DNA of 64,000 nucleotides. It comes from Pseudomonadota bacterium (GTDB taxonomy: Bacteria > Pseudomonadota > Gammaproteobacteria > Steroidobacterales > Steroidobacteraceae). The stretch spans positions 46,484-110,483 of the forward strand of contig JAFAGC010000070.1 of the NCBI GenBank assembly GCA_023423065.1, in the 5' to 3' direction. The notes beneath the pieces were generated by a model. The model saw only the letters and a list, made by a program, of their open reading frames with translations, ran no database searches and had not been told where the DNA came from. Made by a program: the position numbers and the translations under genes. Shown here piece by piece: positions 54,076 to 63,328 of this stretch. How positions within the stretch are numbered: position 1 is the first letter of the stretch; every line of letters starts with the position of its first letter.

Positions 54076-55647
54076 ATGGAAAACATTAAGCCGCGGATAA
54101 CTCAAGCTGGCTATACGAAGGCCCTGGAGGAGTATGGTCAGGATCCTTCAAGGATCGTTGAGGAGTTAGTTGCCAACTCCTACGACGCGGACGCGACGGC
54201 GGTGTTGGTTATCTACTCCCAGAATGAAATCCTCGTGGTCGACAACGGAGTCGGTATCACAGAGGATCAATTCCCCAGGCTACTCGATCTAGGCTCCGGG
54301 ACAAAAATCGGCAACCATGAATCCGAGCTAAATCGCAGTTATCTCGGCTCATTTGGATTCGGCATTAAATCGACTATCAACATCGCAAAGTTGATCTCAA
54401 TCTCCACAGCATCGAGGCGACAGGAGTTGTCTTGCGAAATTGATGTACCTGACTTGGAAAAAAATGGCTTCAAGGAGAATTGGCCTGGATTCCCGATCGA
54501 CTCTCGATCTCGCTCATCTCAAGAACGCACTGGCACTGCAATTAAGTTGCGCTTGCGCAATGAGCTCACACCAGACCACGTGGAAGGAATTCGAAGCTCT
54601 CTCTACAACCTTCCACGTGCGAAGGACTTCGAAGTCTTTCTGGTCTCTGCGAAAAAGGTTGCGAAGCAGTTTTGGGACGATCCGTTTGCGGCGATTGGCG
54701 GATTCACAACAGAAACGGCGGGATTCAAACAAGACCGAGTGACGGGAAAATTGGAAATCGGAACCCCGAAAATAGTGCCTTGCCATCTTGCAGGATCGAG
54801 CACCATGGATGTGTCCGTATGGTGCAAAGGACTTGATGAAAACCTGAAGGTCCCACCGCTCGGGCAGTTTGCTGGCGTTTACGTAAAGGTCGATGGGCGT
54901 GTACTAAAGAGAAACTTCCAAGGTGAAAAGATACTTGATGGGATTTCCAAGTGGCTGAAGTTCAAGCACGGAATAAGGATCGAGGTACCCATTGATTGGG
55001 TAAAGCAACAGATCAGCCTAGGACGCGACGGCCTGCAATTTAGCAATGATTCCTCTAAAAGGAAATTTGAGAATGAACTCAAGTCGGCAGTGTCGACAGC
55101 GGTAGCGCCTTTCGCCAAGCAACTGGAAACTCAGAAAGCCAAGAGAGTCTCGAAGGCCACCAGTCTAAGACTGAAGAAGGCCCGCGAACGGGTTGAAAAG
55201 CACATGGAGATTAAATCCCTTGTTGAAGGTGGCTTTGCCTATCGACCGACTGATGACTACGAAATGGCGCTGGTAATCGCCAACCCGAAAGTCATGAAGA
55301 AGCTGCAAAAGGACTGGGTGTTGATGGATTTCAATGGGCAGCTCGACTACGACTGTCTCGTCTATGACCGACGCACGACTGAGTACTACAAGATCGAATT
55401 GGAGCCCGATCTAGATAGATTCCTTTCGCAGGGGATTTTAGAGAATACAGACTACATCGTCACCTGGACGAAGGGTGACTGGAAAGTGGGGAAGAGCAAG
55501 AAGGGGAAGCGCGGACACTATGAGCTAGTCGCAACTAACGAAGAAATTGGCCACTATAAGCTATTGGTCAAGTCTTCACCCAAGTCGCGGGAGCCGAAGA
55601 TGAGGATACCAGTGCTATGCGTTGACCTCGCGCTCGGACTTACATAG
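54076..55647 (+). CDS. MORC-like GHKL ATPase
   Basis: 523-aa protein with a GHKL ATP-binding domain: N-box SRIVEELVANSYDADATAVL near residue 30, VVDNGVGITEDQF near residue 58 and YLGSFGFGIKSTINIAKL near residue 95. A transducer-like segment with the switch Lys (KQQISLGRDGL near residue 320) follows. The C-terminal 130 residues are unassigned; DYDCLVYDRRTTEYYKIELE could be a degenerate PD-(D/E)XK strand pair. GHKL/MORC ATPases act as clamps in DNA repair and in phage defence. Base composition is AT-rich compared with neighbours. Confidence 0.82.
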   Translation: MENIKPRITQAGYTKALEEYGQDPSRIVEELVANSYDADATAVLVIYSQNEILVVDNGVGITEDQFPRLLDLGSGTKIGNHESELNRSYLGSFGFGIKSTINIAKLISISTASRRQELSCEIDVPDLEKNGFKENWPGFPIDSRSRSSQERTGTAIKLRLRNELTPDHVEGIRSSLYNLPRAKDFEVFLVSAKKVAKQFWDDPFAAIGGFTTETAGFKQDRVTGKLEIGTPKIVPCHLAGSSTMDVSVWCKGLDENLKVPPLGQFAGVYVKVDGRVLKRNFQGEKILDGISKWLKFKHGIRIEVPIDWVKQQISLGRDGLQFSNDSSKRKFENELKSAVSTAVAPFAKQLETQKAKRVSKATSLRLKKARERVEKHMEIKSLVEGGFAYRPTDDYEMALVIANPKVMKKLQKDWVLMDFNGQLDYDCLVYDRRTTEYYKIELEPDLDRFLSQGILENTDYIVTWTKGDWKVGKSKKGKRGHYELVATNEEIGHYKLLVKSSPKSREPKMRIPVLCVDLALGLT

Positions 55648-55686
55648 TCCTGCAATCAGCAGACACCTTTTACGTTAGCAAAGCCG

Positions 55687-58230
55687 CTATCGATCTCTAG
55701 CTACCACAGTGTCATATAGCCCGTAGTGGGTTAGTCCTTCATGACTTTCGATGCCCGTATAACGCAGAGAAGCGTCTTCGTATCGTCTAAACGCGAAGAC
55801 AGCCTGGTTCATTTGCTCTGTATTGAAGACTTTCAGCCGCACAAGGAGATCGAAATCCTTCACGGACAAGCCAGTGACGGCAAGAAAAAGATCGGATTCA
55901 AGTTTGGTAATTACGTCTTGCAGCGTGTTCTCGCGAAAGTCGGTCAAGTACATGAATGCAGGAATTCGTGTCGCAAACTTGATGAGCTTCTCCTGAATCT
56001 GCTTACGCTTTGACTTGTACTCTCTCTCCTCCTCGGTGAGCCGCTCCATTTGCCGTTTAGTTAGGTCGCGCTCTTTCGCCTTATCCTTTAGCTCTTTTAC
56101 CATTTCACTCTTATTGATGATGGTCTCGATGATGTTGTCACCGAGGGCCCGCCAACCTTCAATGCGCTCCACAGCGGCGATCGCCTCTGGGTTCGCCAAT
56201 ATTCTTCTTAACGTGTCGTTGTCGACGTTCACCAGGAGCGCGGATTCCCACTTTCGCGCGAGGAGCGTTGCGGAAGTGCCCGCCATTGCTATATCAAGAA
56301 TTCCGCCGGCATCGATCTGAGTCATGTTGGCGCCGTCGAACGCGAGCACCGGCAAGAACGACACGAGGTCTTGAACGGCCGTTTCGGGGTTCGGATCATT
56401 CGGCGAAAGTCCAATTCCATACTCCGAAAGCTGACGTAGCGCTCTAGTCGGAGCAAAGTCAAACACGAAACAAACCGGCTTAAGAATCTCCTCTTCGTTC
56501 GGATTATCTCCGTTTGGATTCTTAATCGACCACGGCGATTGAACTCGAAATGCTGCCTGAAAATATGTTTCAGGTGATTTGAGATTGCGCAACATCAATA
56601 TCGACGACCATTGTGGCACTGTAACGCCCGTGGTGAGCTTGCCGCAGGAGAGAGTAATGGTCTTCGTTTCGAAACCGCTTCCAATCGCGGCACGTACTGG
56701 CGGTAGTGCGTCGAGCCCGATTCCAGCCGATGCACCTGCAGCAACAACCACTCTGTAGTCATGCCAAAACACGTTGTGCTTCTCACCTAGCAGATTAGCC
56801 ATCGCGTGGCAGCTAGCTACATTGGGTAAAAACCAAAACGAGTGCTGAAGGTATGGAAGCAGTCGAATATCAGAATAGGGGAATGGCGGCCGCGTGCCAG
56901 TACGAAGATTCTCCACGACCTGGGGGGCGTACGCGCCGCGGATAATGTCTAACCACTTCTGAACGTCGCTCCCGTGCTTGAATTTTGCGCCCCTGCCAAC
57001 TCCTGTTGCTGAAAAGAATTCATTTAGATCGAACTCGTCGAATTCACCGCCGCTAGCTATTGCAAGTAGCTCATCCGGCATTTGATAGGTCAGCAGCCGT
57101 AACTGGGGCAAAGAGGCGTACGGGTTAGGCCTACTTGAATTCTTTGCGGCGAAGTTTGCTTTCGCGCGCTGCTCGTCGGTATACGTCCAATTGAATATTT
57201 GTTCTTCGATGAATTCGCCAGTGGCAAGTGCCTTGAATGGCGTTCCCGAAAGGTAAAGATACGCCTTTGTCGTTATTGGCAGGAATTCCGATTCTTTCTC
57301 GGAGAGCACCTCGAGGTCCTCGTTGACCTCTTCAAGGCCAAGCGCGTATTCAAGTTTCGTCTCCCTCTTCGCCACTTCCTCGTCTTCTCCTTCGAAAAGT
57401 TCCTTGGCAGTTTCCCGCCATGCACCGAAGTGGTATTCGTCAAAAATCACTAGGTCCCACTTCACCTTGTGTAACCACTCATTCTTGGCCTTGATGTTTC
57501 CAGCAAGATCGCGGCCGAGTAGGTCCTGGAAAGAGCCGAAATAGACCACCGGCTTCTTCCTATCAATGCTTGTCGGATCTCTATCGGACTGCCGGGAGAG
57601 GTACTGCCACCCAGTGAAGTCCACGTGATTCTCGAGATCGGCCTGCCAAGCGTCTTCAACAGCTGGCTTAAATGTCACAACAAGCACTCGCTTTGCACCC
57701 AGCTTCTTTGCAAGCTGGTAGGCCGTAAATGTCTTTCCAAACCGCATCTTGGCGTTCCACAAGAAGCGAGGAACCGCGTGCATGTCCTCATTCCAGACTG
57801 AGTGGAAGTAGGCATGCGTTTTTCTGACTGCCGCCGCCTGCTCTTCTCGCATTGGAAAGGATTCGTGATGACCTCCTGCGTAGGTTTGCCCTGTGCGGAG
57901 CTCAGTAAGAACCGTGCGCAAGTTGGCAAGTGAGCACCGCATCCATTCCAGTTCTGTGTTCGCGAATCCCTTCTTTATTAGAGCGGCACGTACCTGATGA
58001 TCGGAGAAGACGGAGCCATCCTCTCGCTCAGCGGACTCGTCCAATTCGATCTTGTACCCCTTGATCGCCGCAGTCTTAAGTTGCTCTTGGACTCGCTGCT
58101 TTACATCACGTGTCGTTTGTCCAATCTTTAGCAGTCCGGCATGCGACTGATCATCAATCGAATACGCATAGATACGAGGCCGCAGCTGTGGCTTTGGCGC
58201 GAGGATCTCGTCGATCGATTGCCTATTCAT
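55687..58230 (-). CDS. GIY-YIG (T5orf172-like) nuclease-DEAD helicase restriction subunit
   Basis: 847-aa protein. The N-terminal 110 residues (RIYAYSIDDQSHAGLLKIGQ, TTRDVKQRVQEQLKT) match the GIY-YIG/T5orf172 nuclease fold. A superfamily-2 helicase follows: Walker A MRFGKTFTAYQLAKK near residue 168, Walker B VIFDEYHFG near residue 265, SGTPFKALATGEF near residue 335, and motif VI-like ETYFQAAFRVQSPW near residue 560. The C-terminus has a long charged helix (KELKDKAKERDLTKRQMERL). It likely translocates and cleaves unmodified DNA. Its ATG overlaps the methylase stop by 8 bp. Confidence 0.85.
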   Translation of the reverse strand: MNRQSIDEILAPKPQLRPRIYAYSIDDQSHAGLLKIGQTTRDVKQRVQEQLKTAAIKGYKIELDESAEREDGSVFSDHQVRAALIKKGFANTELEWMRCSLANLRTVLTELRTGQTYAGGHHESFPMREEQAAAVRKTHAYFHSVWNEDMHAVPRFLWNAKMRFGKTFTAYQLAKKLGAKRVLVVTFKPAVEDAWQADLENHVDFTGWQYLSRQSDRDPTSIDRKKPVVYFGSFQDLLGRDLAGNIKAKNEWLHKVKWDLVIFDEYHFGAWRETAKELFEGEDEEVAKRETKLEYALGLEEVNEDLEVLSEKESEFLPITTKAYLYLSGTPFKALATGEFIEEQIFNWTYTDEQRAKANFAAKNSSRPNPYASLPQLRLLTYQMPDELLAIASGGEFDEFDLNEFFSATGVGRGAKFKHGSDVQKWLDIIRGAYAPQVVENLRTGTRPPFPYSDIRLLPYLQHSFWFLPNVASCHAMANLLGEKHNVFWHDYRVVVAAGASAGIGLDALPPVRAAIGSGFETKTITLSCGKLTTGVTVPQWSSILMLRNLKSPETYFQAAFRVQSPWSIKNPNGDNPNEEEILKPVCFVFDFAPTRALRQLSEYGIGLSPNDPNPETAVQDLVSFLPVLAFDGANMTQIDAGGILDIAMAGTSATLLARKWESALLVNVDNDTLRRILANPEAIAAVERIEGWRALGDNIIETIINKSEMVKELKDKAKERDLTKRQMERLTEEEREYKSKRKQIQEKLIKFATRIPAFMYLTDFRENTLQDVITKLESDLFLAVTGLSVKDFDLLVRLKVFNTEQMNQAVFAFRRYEDASLRYTGIESHEGLTHYGLYDTVVARDR

Positions 58231-59842
58231 CGCCGACTGCCATAGGGCGAATCGTAGATTCGATCAGCACTACCTCTTCCTTGCTTAGTTCGTACTTTGC
58301 ATAAAGCGCCTCATCAGTCCATGGGCCCGAAAAGTCCTGAATCGGTACAAATGAATACGCGCTGCGCGGAAGATCTTGTGCAGAAGTCCTAGTAGCCACG
58401 AGAAAGCGAAAGAACTTTGTAGTGGCATATGAAAGGCAATTGCGAGCCTCAGCTTCGCTCGCGTAAGTGCCTAGCAACACATAGGTTTCGGTAACCACGG
58501 ACCCAGGGGGTAAGACTCCAGAAAGTGAGAGAACTCGTCGCATGCCGTTCTTGTCTGCTTGACCTGCATGCTCACAAGACGATTTCGAAGTAAATACCTT
58601 CCACTTGTCTATTAGGCCAAGGCCTTCCTGAATGGATTTTCTGGGCGCCCACGCGCGCCCGCCGCTCTGCTGCACCAGCACATCCTTCGAGCCCTGCTTC
58701 TTTTCAGTTCCTCTAAAGAAGGTTCGCAACCCGAATGGCTTCTGGCCGCTAACTTGACGTTCGAATCGTAGCTCAGCCGGGAGGACGACCTCGTTTTTGC
58801 CAGTTTCCTTCATGCAAATTTTTCTCAGGATTGAGATGCTCGCATTGTTCCTAATGAAGATGTCCGAGCCAGGCTCCAATAGCGGCCTAACGCTTGTTGT
58901 TGTGCGCCCCTGAAGGTCGTGCGTTACGACCTCGCAGTCACCCTCGCTGTCGTGACTCCACAAGAAATAGCAAACTCCGCCAGCGACATCCACATTCTGA
59001 AACCCTTGGCGGCTATCGGGGAAATCTACGAGTTTGCGTATTCTCTTGTCTTCCAGCATCGATTTTCTGAACGAATCGAGCCCTCTACCTCCGAAAAACC
59101 ACCTCGCTGGGATGACCATTGTGAGGAATTTCGGATGCAGCGCCTTTGCCTGATCAACAAACTTATTGTAGATGGGTACCGCACTCGCCCCCTGCCCACC
59201 ATCCGAGAGTTGGTACGGTGGGTTTCCGATAATCACGTCGAAGTGCATGTCGGCTCCAAATAGTTGCGCAATTAGTGCCTCGATATCTTCAGTGTGGATA
59301 AAGGCGTAGGCATGGGACTCGCGATCCTTGCCGCGATCAAGGTTTTTCTTGCTTGCTCCGCAATATCTGCAGTTCCCGGCGGCCCATTTGTGTTCGGTCC
59401 GTTCAAACCAAATGTTTCCCGCATCAGTAGTTAGCGATCTTGCAATGGAATGCTTACCGTTGGCATGTTTCGAGCAGTACACGCTACGACGCGCAAGCAG
59501 ACTCGTAAGATATGTGATGCTGATGCCGAATACTTGGTTCGTCAGTATGTGATCGACACGCTGCTCAAGGTCGGGGATCTTTTCCTTAAGTCCTTCTGTC
59601 AGACGTGTAGAAATTTCGCGGAGAAACACGCCCGTCTTGGTCGCTGGATCCAAGAAGCGGACGTTAGGGTCTGCCCAAATGTTTGCGCCGTTGTTTCTCG
59701 CCGCCCAAGCTTCTGCAAGGGTATCCAGCATTTGTTTGGCAAAGTCCGGCGGAGTGAAGACTTCGTCGTTGGATAGGTTTGCGATGCAGGTCAACACATC
59801 CGGATTTCGGCTTCGAAAAGTGAAACTTGCCTGTTCGTTCAC
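58223..59842 (-). CDS. Eco57I-like DNA methyltransferase with NPPY motif
   Basis: 539-aa N6-adenine methyltransferase. Motif X VFTPPDFAKQMLDTLAEA and a modified motif I FLDPATKTGVFLREI lie in the first 90 residues; a C/H-rich insert (CSKHANGKH, CRYCGASKKN) suggests a zinc site; the catalytic motif IV is VIIGNPPYQLSDGG near residue 200. A target-recognition region fills the C-terminal half. Motif I has KTG where GxG is usual, common in this subfamily. It overlaps the short methylase gene by 4 bp and the helicase gene by 8 bp. Confidence 0.88.
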   Translation of the reverse strand: MNEQASFTFRSRNPDVLTCIANLSNDEVFTPPDFAKQMLDTLAEAWAARNNGANIWADPNVRFLDPATKTGVFLREISTRLTEGLKEKIPDLEQRVDHILTNQVFGISITYLTSLLARRSVYCSKHANGKHSIARSLTTDAGNIWFERTEHKWAAGNCRYCGASKKNLDRGKDRESHAYAFIHTEDIEALIAQLFGADMHFDVIIGNPPYQLSDGGQGASAVPIYNKFVDQAKALHPKFLTMVIPARWFFGGRGLDSFRKSMLEDKRIRKLVDFPDSRQGFQNVDVAGGVCYFLWSHDSEGDCEVVTHDLQGRTTTSVRPLLEPGSDIFIRNNASISILRKICMKETGKNEVVLPAELRFERQVSGQKPFGLRTFFRGTEKKQGSKDVLVQQSGGRAWAPRKSIQEGLGLIDKWKVFTSKSSCEHAGQADKNGMRRVLSLSGVLPPGSVVTETYVLLGTYASEAEARNCLSYATTKFFRFLVATRTSAQDLPRSAYSFVPIQDFSGPWTDEALYAKYELSKEEVVLIESTIRPMAVGDE

Positions 59843-60498
59843 AAACGACTCCTAGACGGGGAGGGACCGGGCCCGCCCATCGCAAGTTCGCTCATTGTCA
59901 TTGGTGGATACTCCCGGATCGGTGTAAAGATCGTGTGTTTCCCAAGCTGCGAGAGTTGGCTTTTCTTAGCCTCAAATGCTGACATTTGCGTTAGGACCTC
60001 ATAGCGGAAGTCCCGCCGCTGGAATTTCCCCTTTCCTAAGTAGCCCCATTCCGCGAATTCGATCTGTCGACCGTTAATCGACCGCATCAGCAATGCATCG
60101 CCATGAACAATGTTCTGTGACAAAACGTACGAGGCAGCCTTATAGAGATGATCAGACTCATCGATAGTTAGGAAATCGCAGAGAATGGCCAGCATGTTGT
60201 CACGGCACTCAGCAATGTTGTCCTCTAACAATTCGATGCCATAGATGCACATAAGAGCGAGTAGTGCGAAGTGGCGCCGTTCGAAGGCAGACTTACCGAA
60301 CTTCAGATTGACAGCAAACAACTTTCGACGTAGGACTTGAACTAAAAAGTTTCCGCTCCCGCAGGCAGGTTCCAGGAAACGTGAATCAATACGTTCGGAT
60401 TCGTCTTTGACGAGGTCCAGCATTGCATTCACAAGCCATTTTGGAGTGAAAACTTCTCCGTGGTCAGCGACCCGTTTTTTTGATTTCAAAAGACGCAT
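59839..60498 (-). CDS. Short N-6 DNA methyltransferase subunit (motif I only)
   Basis: 219-aa protein with motif X GEVFTPKWLVNAMLDLV, a canonical AdoMet motif I FLEPACGSGNFLVQVLRRK near residue 43, motif II YGIELLEDNIAECRDN and motif III IVHGDALLM near residue 135. No NPPY motif IV: it ends in a basic, Ser/Pro-rich tail after EYPPMTMSELAMG. It may supply AdoMet binding while the next gene supplies catalysis, or be an inactive partner. First gene of the operon; the 296-bp stretch upstream (60499-60794) holds no gene that I can support. Confidence 0.8.
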   Translation of the reverse strand: MRLLKSKKRVADHGEVFTPKWLVNAMLDLVKDESERIDSRFLEPACGSGNFLVQVLRRKLFAVNLKFGKSAFERRHFALLALMCIYGIELLEDNIAECRDNMLAILCDFLTIDESDHLYKAASYVLSQNIVHGDALLMRSINGRQIEFAEWGYLGKGKFQRRDFRYEVLTQMSAFEAKKSQLSQLGKHTIFTPIREYPPMTMSELAMGGPGPSPSRSRL

Positions 60499-60794
60499 CT
60501 CCAGCTAATTCTAAGCATAGCTCGTCAGGCCCTCGGAGGACGAGAAGGAAGGTTGAGAGGCCAAGCCGAAATGAGCCGCTTGCTTTTTGCCTGGGCGACC
60601 CGCAACGGCAATCTGCCGAAAGAACCCTTATGTCTTCATCGCGCAGCAGGTCGTCTGTACTCGGTGACCAACGCCCAAGCCATCGAGGCGTCCTCGTGCA
60701 GATCAGCCTTCCCTCCGTCGTTCCCTTTAGGGCGTCAGCCGACGCGATGGTCGAGCGCCGCCTAAGTCGATGCGATAAATCAAGCTCGCCACGA

Positions 60795-62324
60795 TTACTC
60801 CTGCCTGACAAGCCTCGCAATGAAGGCGAGCTTCGCGCGCTCCGCGTCGCCAGCAAAGAATGCAGGCGCGAGCCCACTTAGCGCCCGAGAGTGGTCGAGA
60901 AGACTGCTACCTCTGCGCCAAACGTTCGGTTCAACGCCCTGCCGATCAGCATCTTCAGGCAAGAGCACTGGGTCCTCATCATCCGCCGCAACGCCCGGTG
61001 CTCCCAACACCTCCTCCGCCACTCGACGCCCGAGCCCGAGAATCTGCACGGTGTTCCGACAGTTCACCTTGAGCACCGGCGTGCGCCCCTTGGCTTCGAT
61101 GCCGAGCTGGCTCCACACCGGCCGCCGCCGGCCCTTGTAGATAGCCTGCATGTCGTCATACGCGATCATGAAGGCCTTGGTATTCGGGTTCACCATCTTC
61201 ACGGCCAGCGACAGCCACTCGGGCTCGAAGTCATGCGCCTCGTCGATGAGCACGGCGTCGTACTGCCCGCAGGGGATGTGGCCTAGCAAGGTCTCGGCTT
61301 CGACGGTGCGCACGAGCGCGGCGAGGCGCTCGTTGTAGTCGGGGTACTGCTCCTGGCCCGGCCCTGGGATGCCGTAGGTCTTGAGCATCTGGTGGCACCA
61401 GGAGTGGAACGTGCGCACCTGCACGCGGTCTTCGATGCCGCGCTCCTGCATCACGTCTTCGAGCCTTCCAGCAATGCCGTTGGCGTAACAGAGAATCAGC
61501 ACGGGCTTGCTCGACACGCGCGCGAGGTATTCGGCGCGGAAGGCGAGGATGAGCGTCTTGCCGGAGCCGGCGACGCCGCGAATGATGCGGTGGCCTTCGC
61601 CCAAGCCGCGCGCCACCTGCTCCTGGTGCAGGTCCATGACGGCAAGCACATGGTCCGCGGACGACTGCGGCTTGGGCTCGAGCGGCAGGCCGATCTGCCG
61701 GATGCGGATCTCGGGGAACAGCAACGCGCGCAGCCGATCGAACTGCGGCAGGGTCATGGGGTCGTCGGCGCGAATGGGCACCATCTTCCACAGATGCGCG
61801 CGGAAGAGCTCGGGGTCGGCGCACTCGCTCATCTCGTCCTTGAACACGCAGCGGTCTTCGGGGAACACCTCGAAGAGATCGGTCTGCACGAACTGCTTGC
61901 GCGTGATGTTGGTGAACACCACGCCGTAGCCGAAAGGCACGATGGACTTGCCCTGGAACGGATGACCGGGCGGATGCAGCAGCATTCCGTCGTTCTGGAT
62001 GAGCTTCATCACTTCGAACATGTACTGCCGTGCTTGTTCGAAGGGGCTGATGGTGCGGACCGTGCCGACGTTGGTGATGAGCTCGACGTCAGACTTGTTG
62101 GCGGAGGCAATGTTGTCGAGCCGCCAGTCCTTCACCTCGAGCACGAGCAGCCCTCTTCCCGGGTGCACGATGACGAAGTCGGGGTGACGGCCGCGCGGGC
62201 CCATGGGCAGGTTGTGCCATATGTATGAGTTGTCTTCGAGGAAGCCCTTGAGGCGCTCGGCAAGGCGCAGCTCGCCGCGGCTGTCGAAGTGGGCGGAGCC
62301 GATGGAGGGGATCAGGGTCGCCAT
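60795..62324 (-). CDS. NERD-UvrD-like helicase, C-terminally truncated
   Basis: 509-aa protein. An N-terminal nuclease-related domain (NERD: GRHPDFVIVHPGRGLLVLEV with KDWR) precedes a superfamily-1 helicase: IIRGVAGSGKTLILAFRAEY near residue 250, VLIDEAHDFEPEWLSLAVK near residue 370, DDMQAIY and LKVNCRNTVQIL. The protein stops after about 60 further residues; the C-terminal helicase half with motifs IV-VI is absent, whereas homologues are about 100 residues longer. High-GC coding, unlike the island genes beside it. Probably truncated by insertion of the island. Confidence 0.8.
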   Translation of the reverse strand: MATLIPSIGSAHFDSRGELRLAERLKGFLEDNSYIWHNLPMGPRGRHPDFVIVHPGRGLLVLEVKDWRLDNIASANKSDVELITNVGTVRTISPFEQARQYMFEVMKLIQNDGMLLHPPGHPFQGKSIVPFGYGVVFTNITRKQFVQTDLFEVFPEDRCVFKDEMSECADPELFRAHLWKMVPIRADDPMTLPQFDRLRALLFPEIRIRQIGLPLEPKPQSSADHVLAVMDLHQEQVARGLGEGHRIIRGVAGSGKTLILAFRAEYLARVSSKPVLILCYANGIAGRLEDVMQERGIEDRVQVRTFHSWCHQMLKTYGIPGPGQEQYPDYNERLAALVRTVEAETLLGHIPCGQYDAVLIDEAHDFEPEWLSLAVKMVNPNTKAFMIAYDDMQAIYKGRRRPVWSQLGIEAKGRTPVLKVNCRNTVQILGLGRRVAEEVLGAPGVAADDEDPVLLPEDADRQGVEPNVWRRGSSLLDHSRALSGLAPAFFAGDAERAKLAFIARLVRQE

Positions 62325-62551
62325 GACTTAACGTCGCCGTGAAAACGGAGTCGTGAAACGGCCACCGCTCGCCGCGATCAACGGGAATTCATTCCCTGTT
62401 CTCATTATTCAATCGCATCCCTCCCAGTCCTGATTCTGCCAGACGAGGCACATCCGTGACGCCGGCAAGGAAGGAAGCCGCGTCGCTCAAGAAATCAGGG
62501 CCTTACTGCCCCGCGCTCCGCGCGGGAATCCACATTCCCATCGCCACGCGC

Positions 62552-63163
62552 CTACCGCCTGCGCCACTCCCACGGCTCCACCCGCTTCTCCCTCGGCAAC
62601 GCCCACAACCCTCTCTTCTGCTCCCGCGCCTCATTCTCTAACAAGTACAGCGCCTCATTCCGCGCATACTCGGAATCGAACCACGCCATCCCGCGCCGCA
62701 TCATCTCCGCGTTGACGTTGAGATCGCCTATCCACAAGTGCACGACGGTCCGGCCGTACGAATCGGCCTCGACCACCTGCATCACGCAGTGTTGATTGCC
62801 CACGATTTTCACAAGCTCGTCGCGTGCCTCGCGCCCGAACGGCTGATCGATCTCGGGCGCATCGATGCCGGAGAGACGAAACGTCATCTCGGCGCCCTGG
62901 ATCTTCACGATGAGCGTATCGCCGTCGATGACGCGCGCGAGCGGACCATAGAGCACGCGTTCATCGCCGGGGCGCGCGGGCTTGTCGGGATCGAAGTCCT
63001 TCTTGTTAGCGTTATGGCAGTGGCGCTCACCGGTGCGGGAATTGACGTGGCAGCCGTTCTTGTCCATTCCGCCCGAATGCGCATAGGCCGTCGCCGCCGC
63101 AACGAATCCCATCGCCAGCATCACGCCTTGCAGCCATGCCGTTACTGTAGTTATCCGGCGCAT
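62552..63163 (-). CDS. YHYH-domain thermonuclease (staphylococcal nuclease-like)
   Basis: 203-aa secreted nuclease: signal peptide (GVMLAMGFVAAATAYAHSGG), an Excalibur/YHYH-like calcium-binding segment (DKNGCHVNSRTGERHCHN), then an SNase domain with RVIDGDTLIVKI, FRLSGIDAPEIDQPFG and VEADSYGRTVVHLWIG holding the catalytic Arg/Glu/Asp residues, ending EQKRGLWA. Acts outside the cytoplasm on DNA or RNA. The 227 bp between it and the NERD gene contain nothing identifiable. Confidence 0.88.
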   Translation of the reverse strand: MRRITTVTAWLQGVMLAMGFVAAATAYAHSGGMDKNGCHVNSRTGERHCHNANKKDFDPDKPARPGDERVLYGPLARVIDGDTLIVKIQGAEMTFRLSGIDAPEIDQPFGREARDELVKIVGNQHCVMQVVEADSYGRTVVHLWIGDLNVNAEMMRRGMAWFDSEYARNEALYLLENEAREQKRGLWALPREKRVEPWEWRRR

Positions 63164-63328
63164 CGGTCCGATCCCCCTGCTCCACGAACGCTATGCCATC
63201 GCAGTCCCGCGGACCATCCGTGCGTCCTGTACCCGGCTGAAACTGTGAAGCGGATCGTCCCGCGGAACCCGATCCCAGGCCGCCGCCACTCACCGCTGCC
63301 TCTCAATCAAACATCAGAAGGAACGCCG

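Noticed and set aside
52674..60498. BREX or DISARM system
   Set aside because: No PglZ, BrxC or BrxL for BREX, and no DrmA/DrmB-like protein for DISARM; only a methylase and a helicase are shared.
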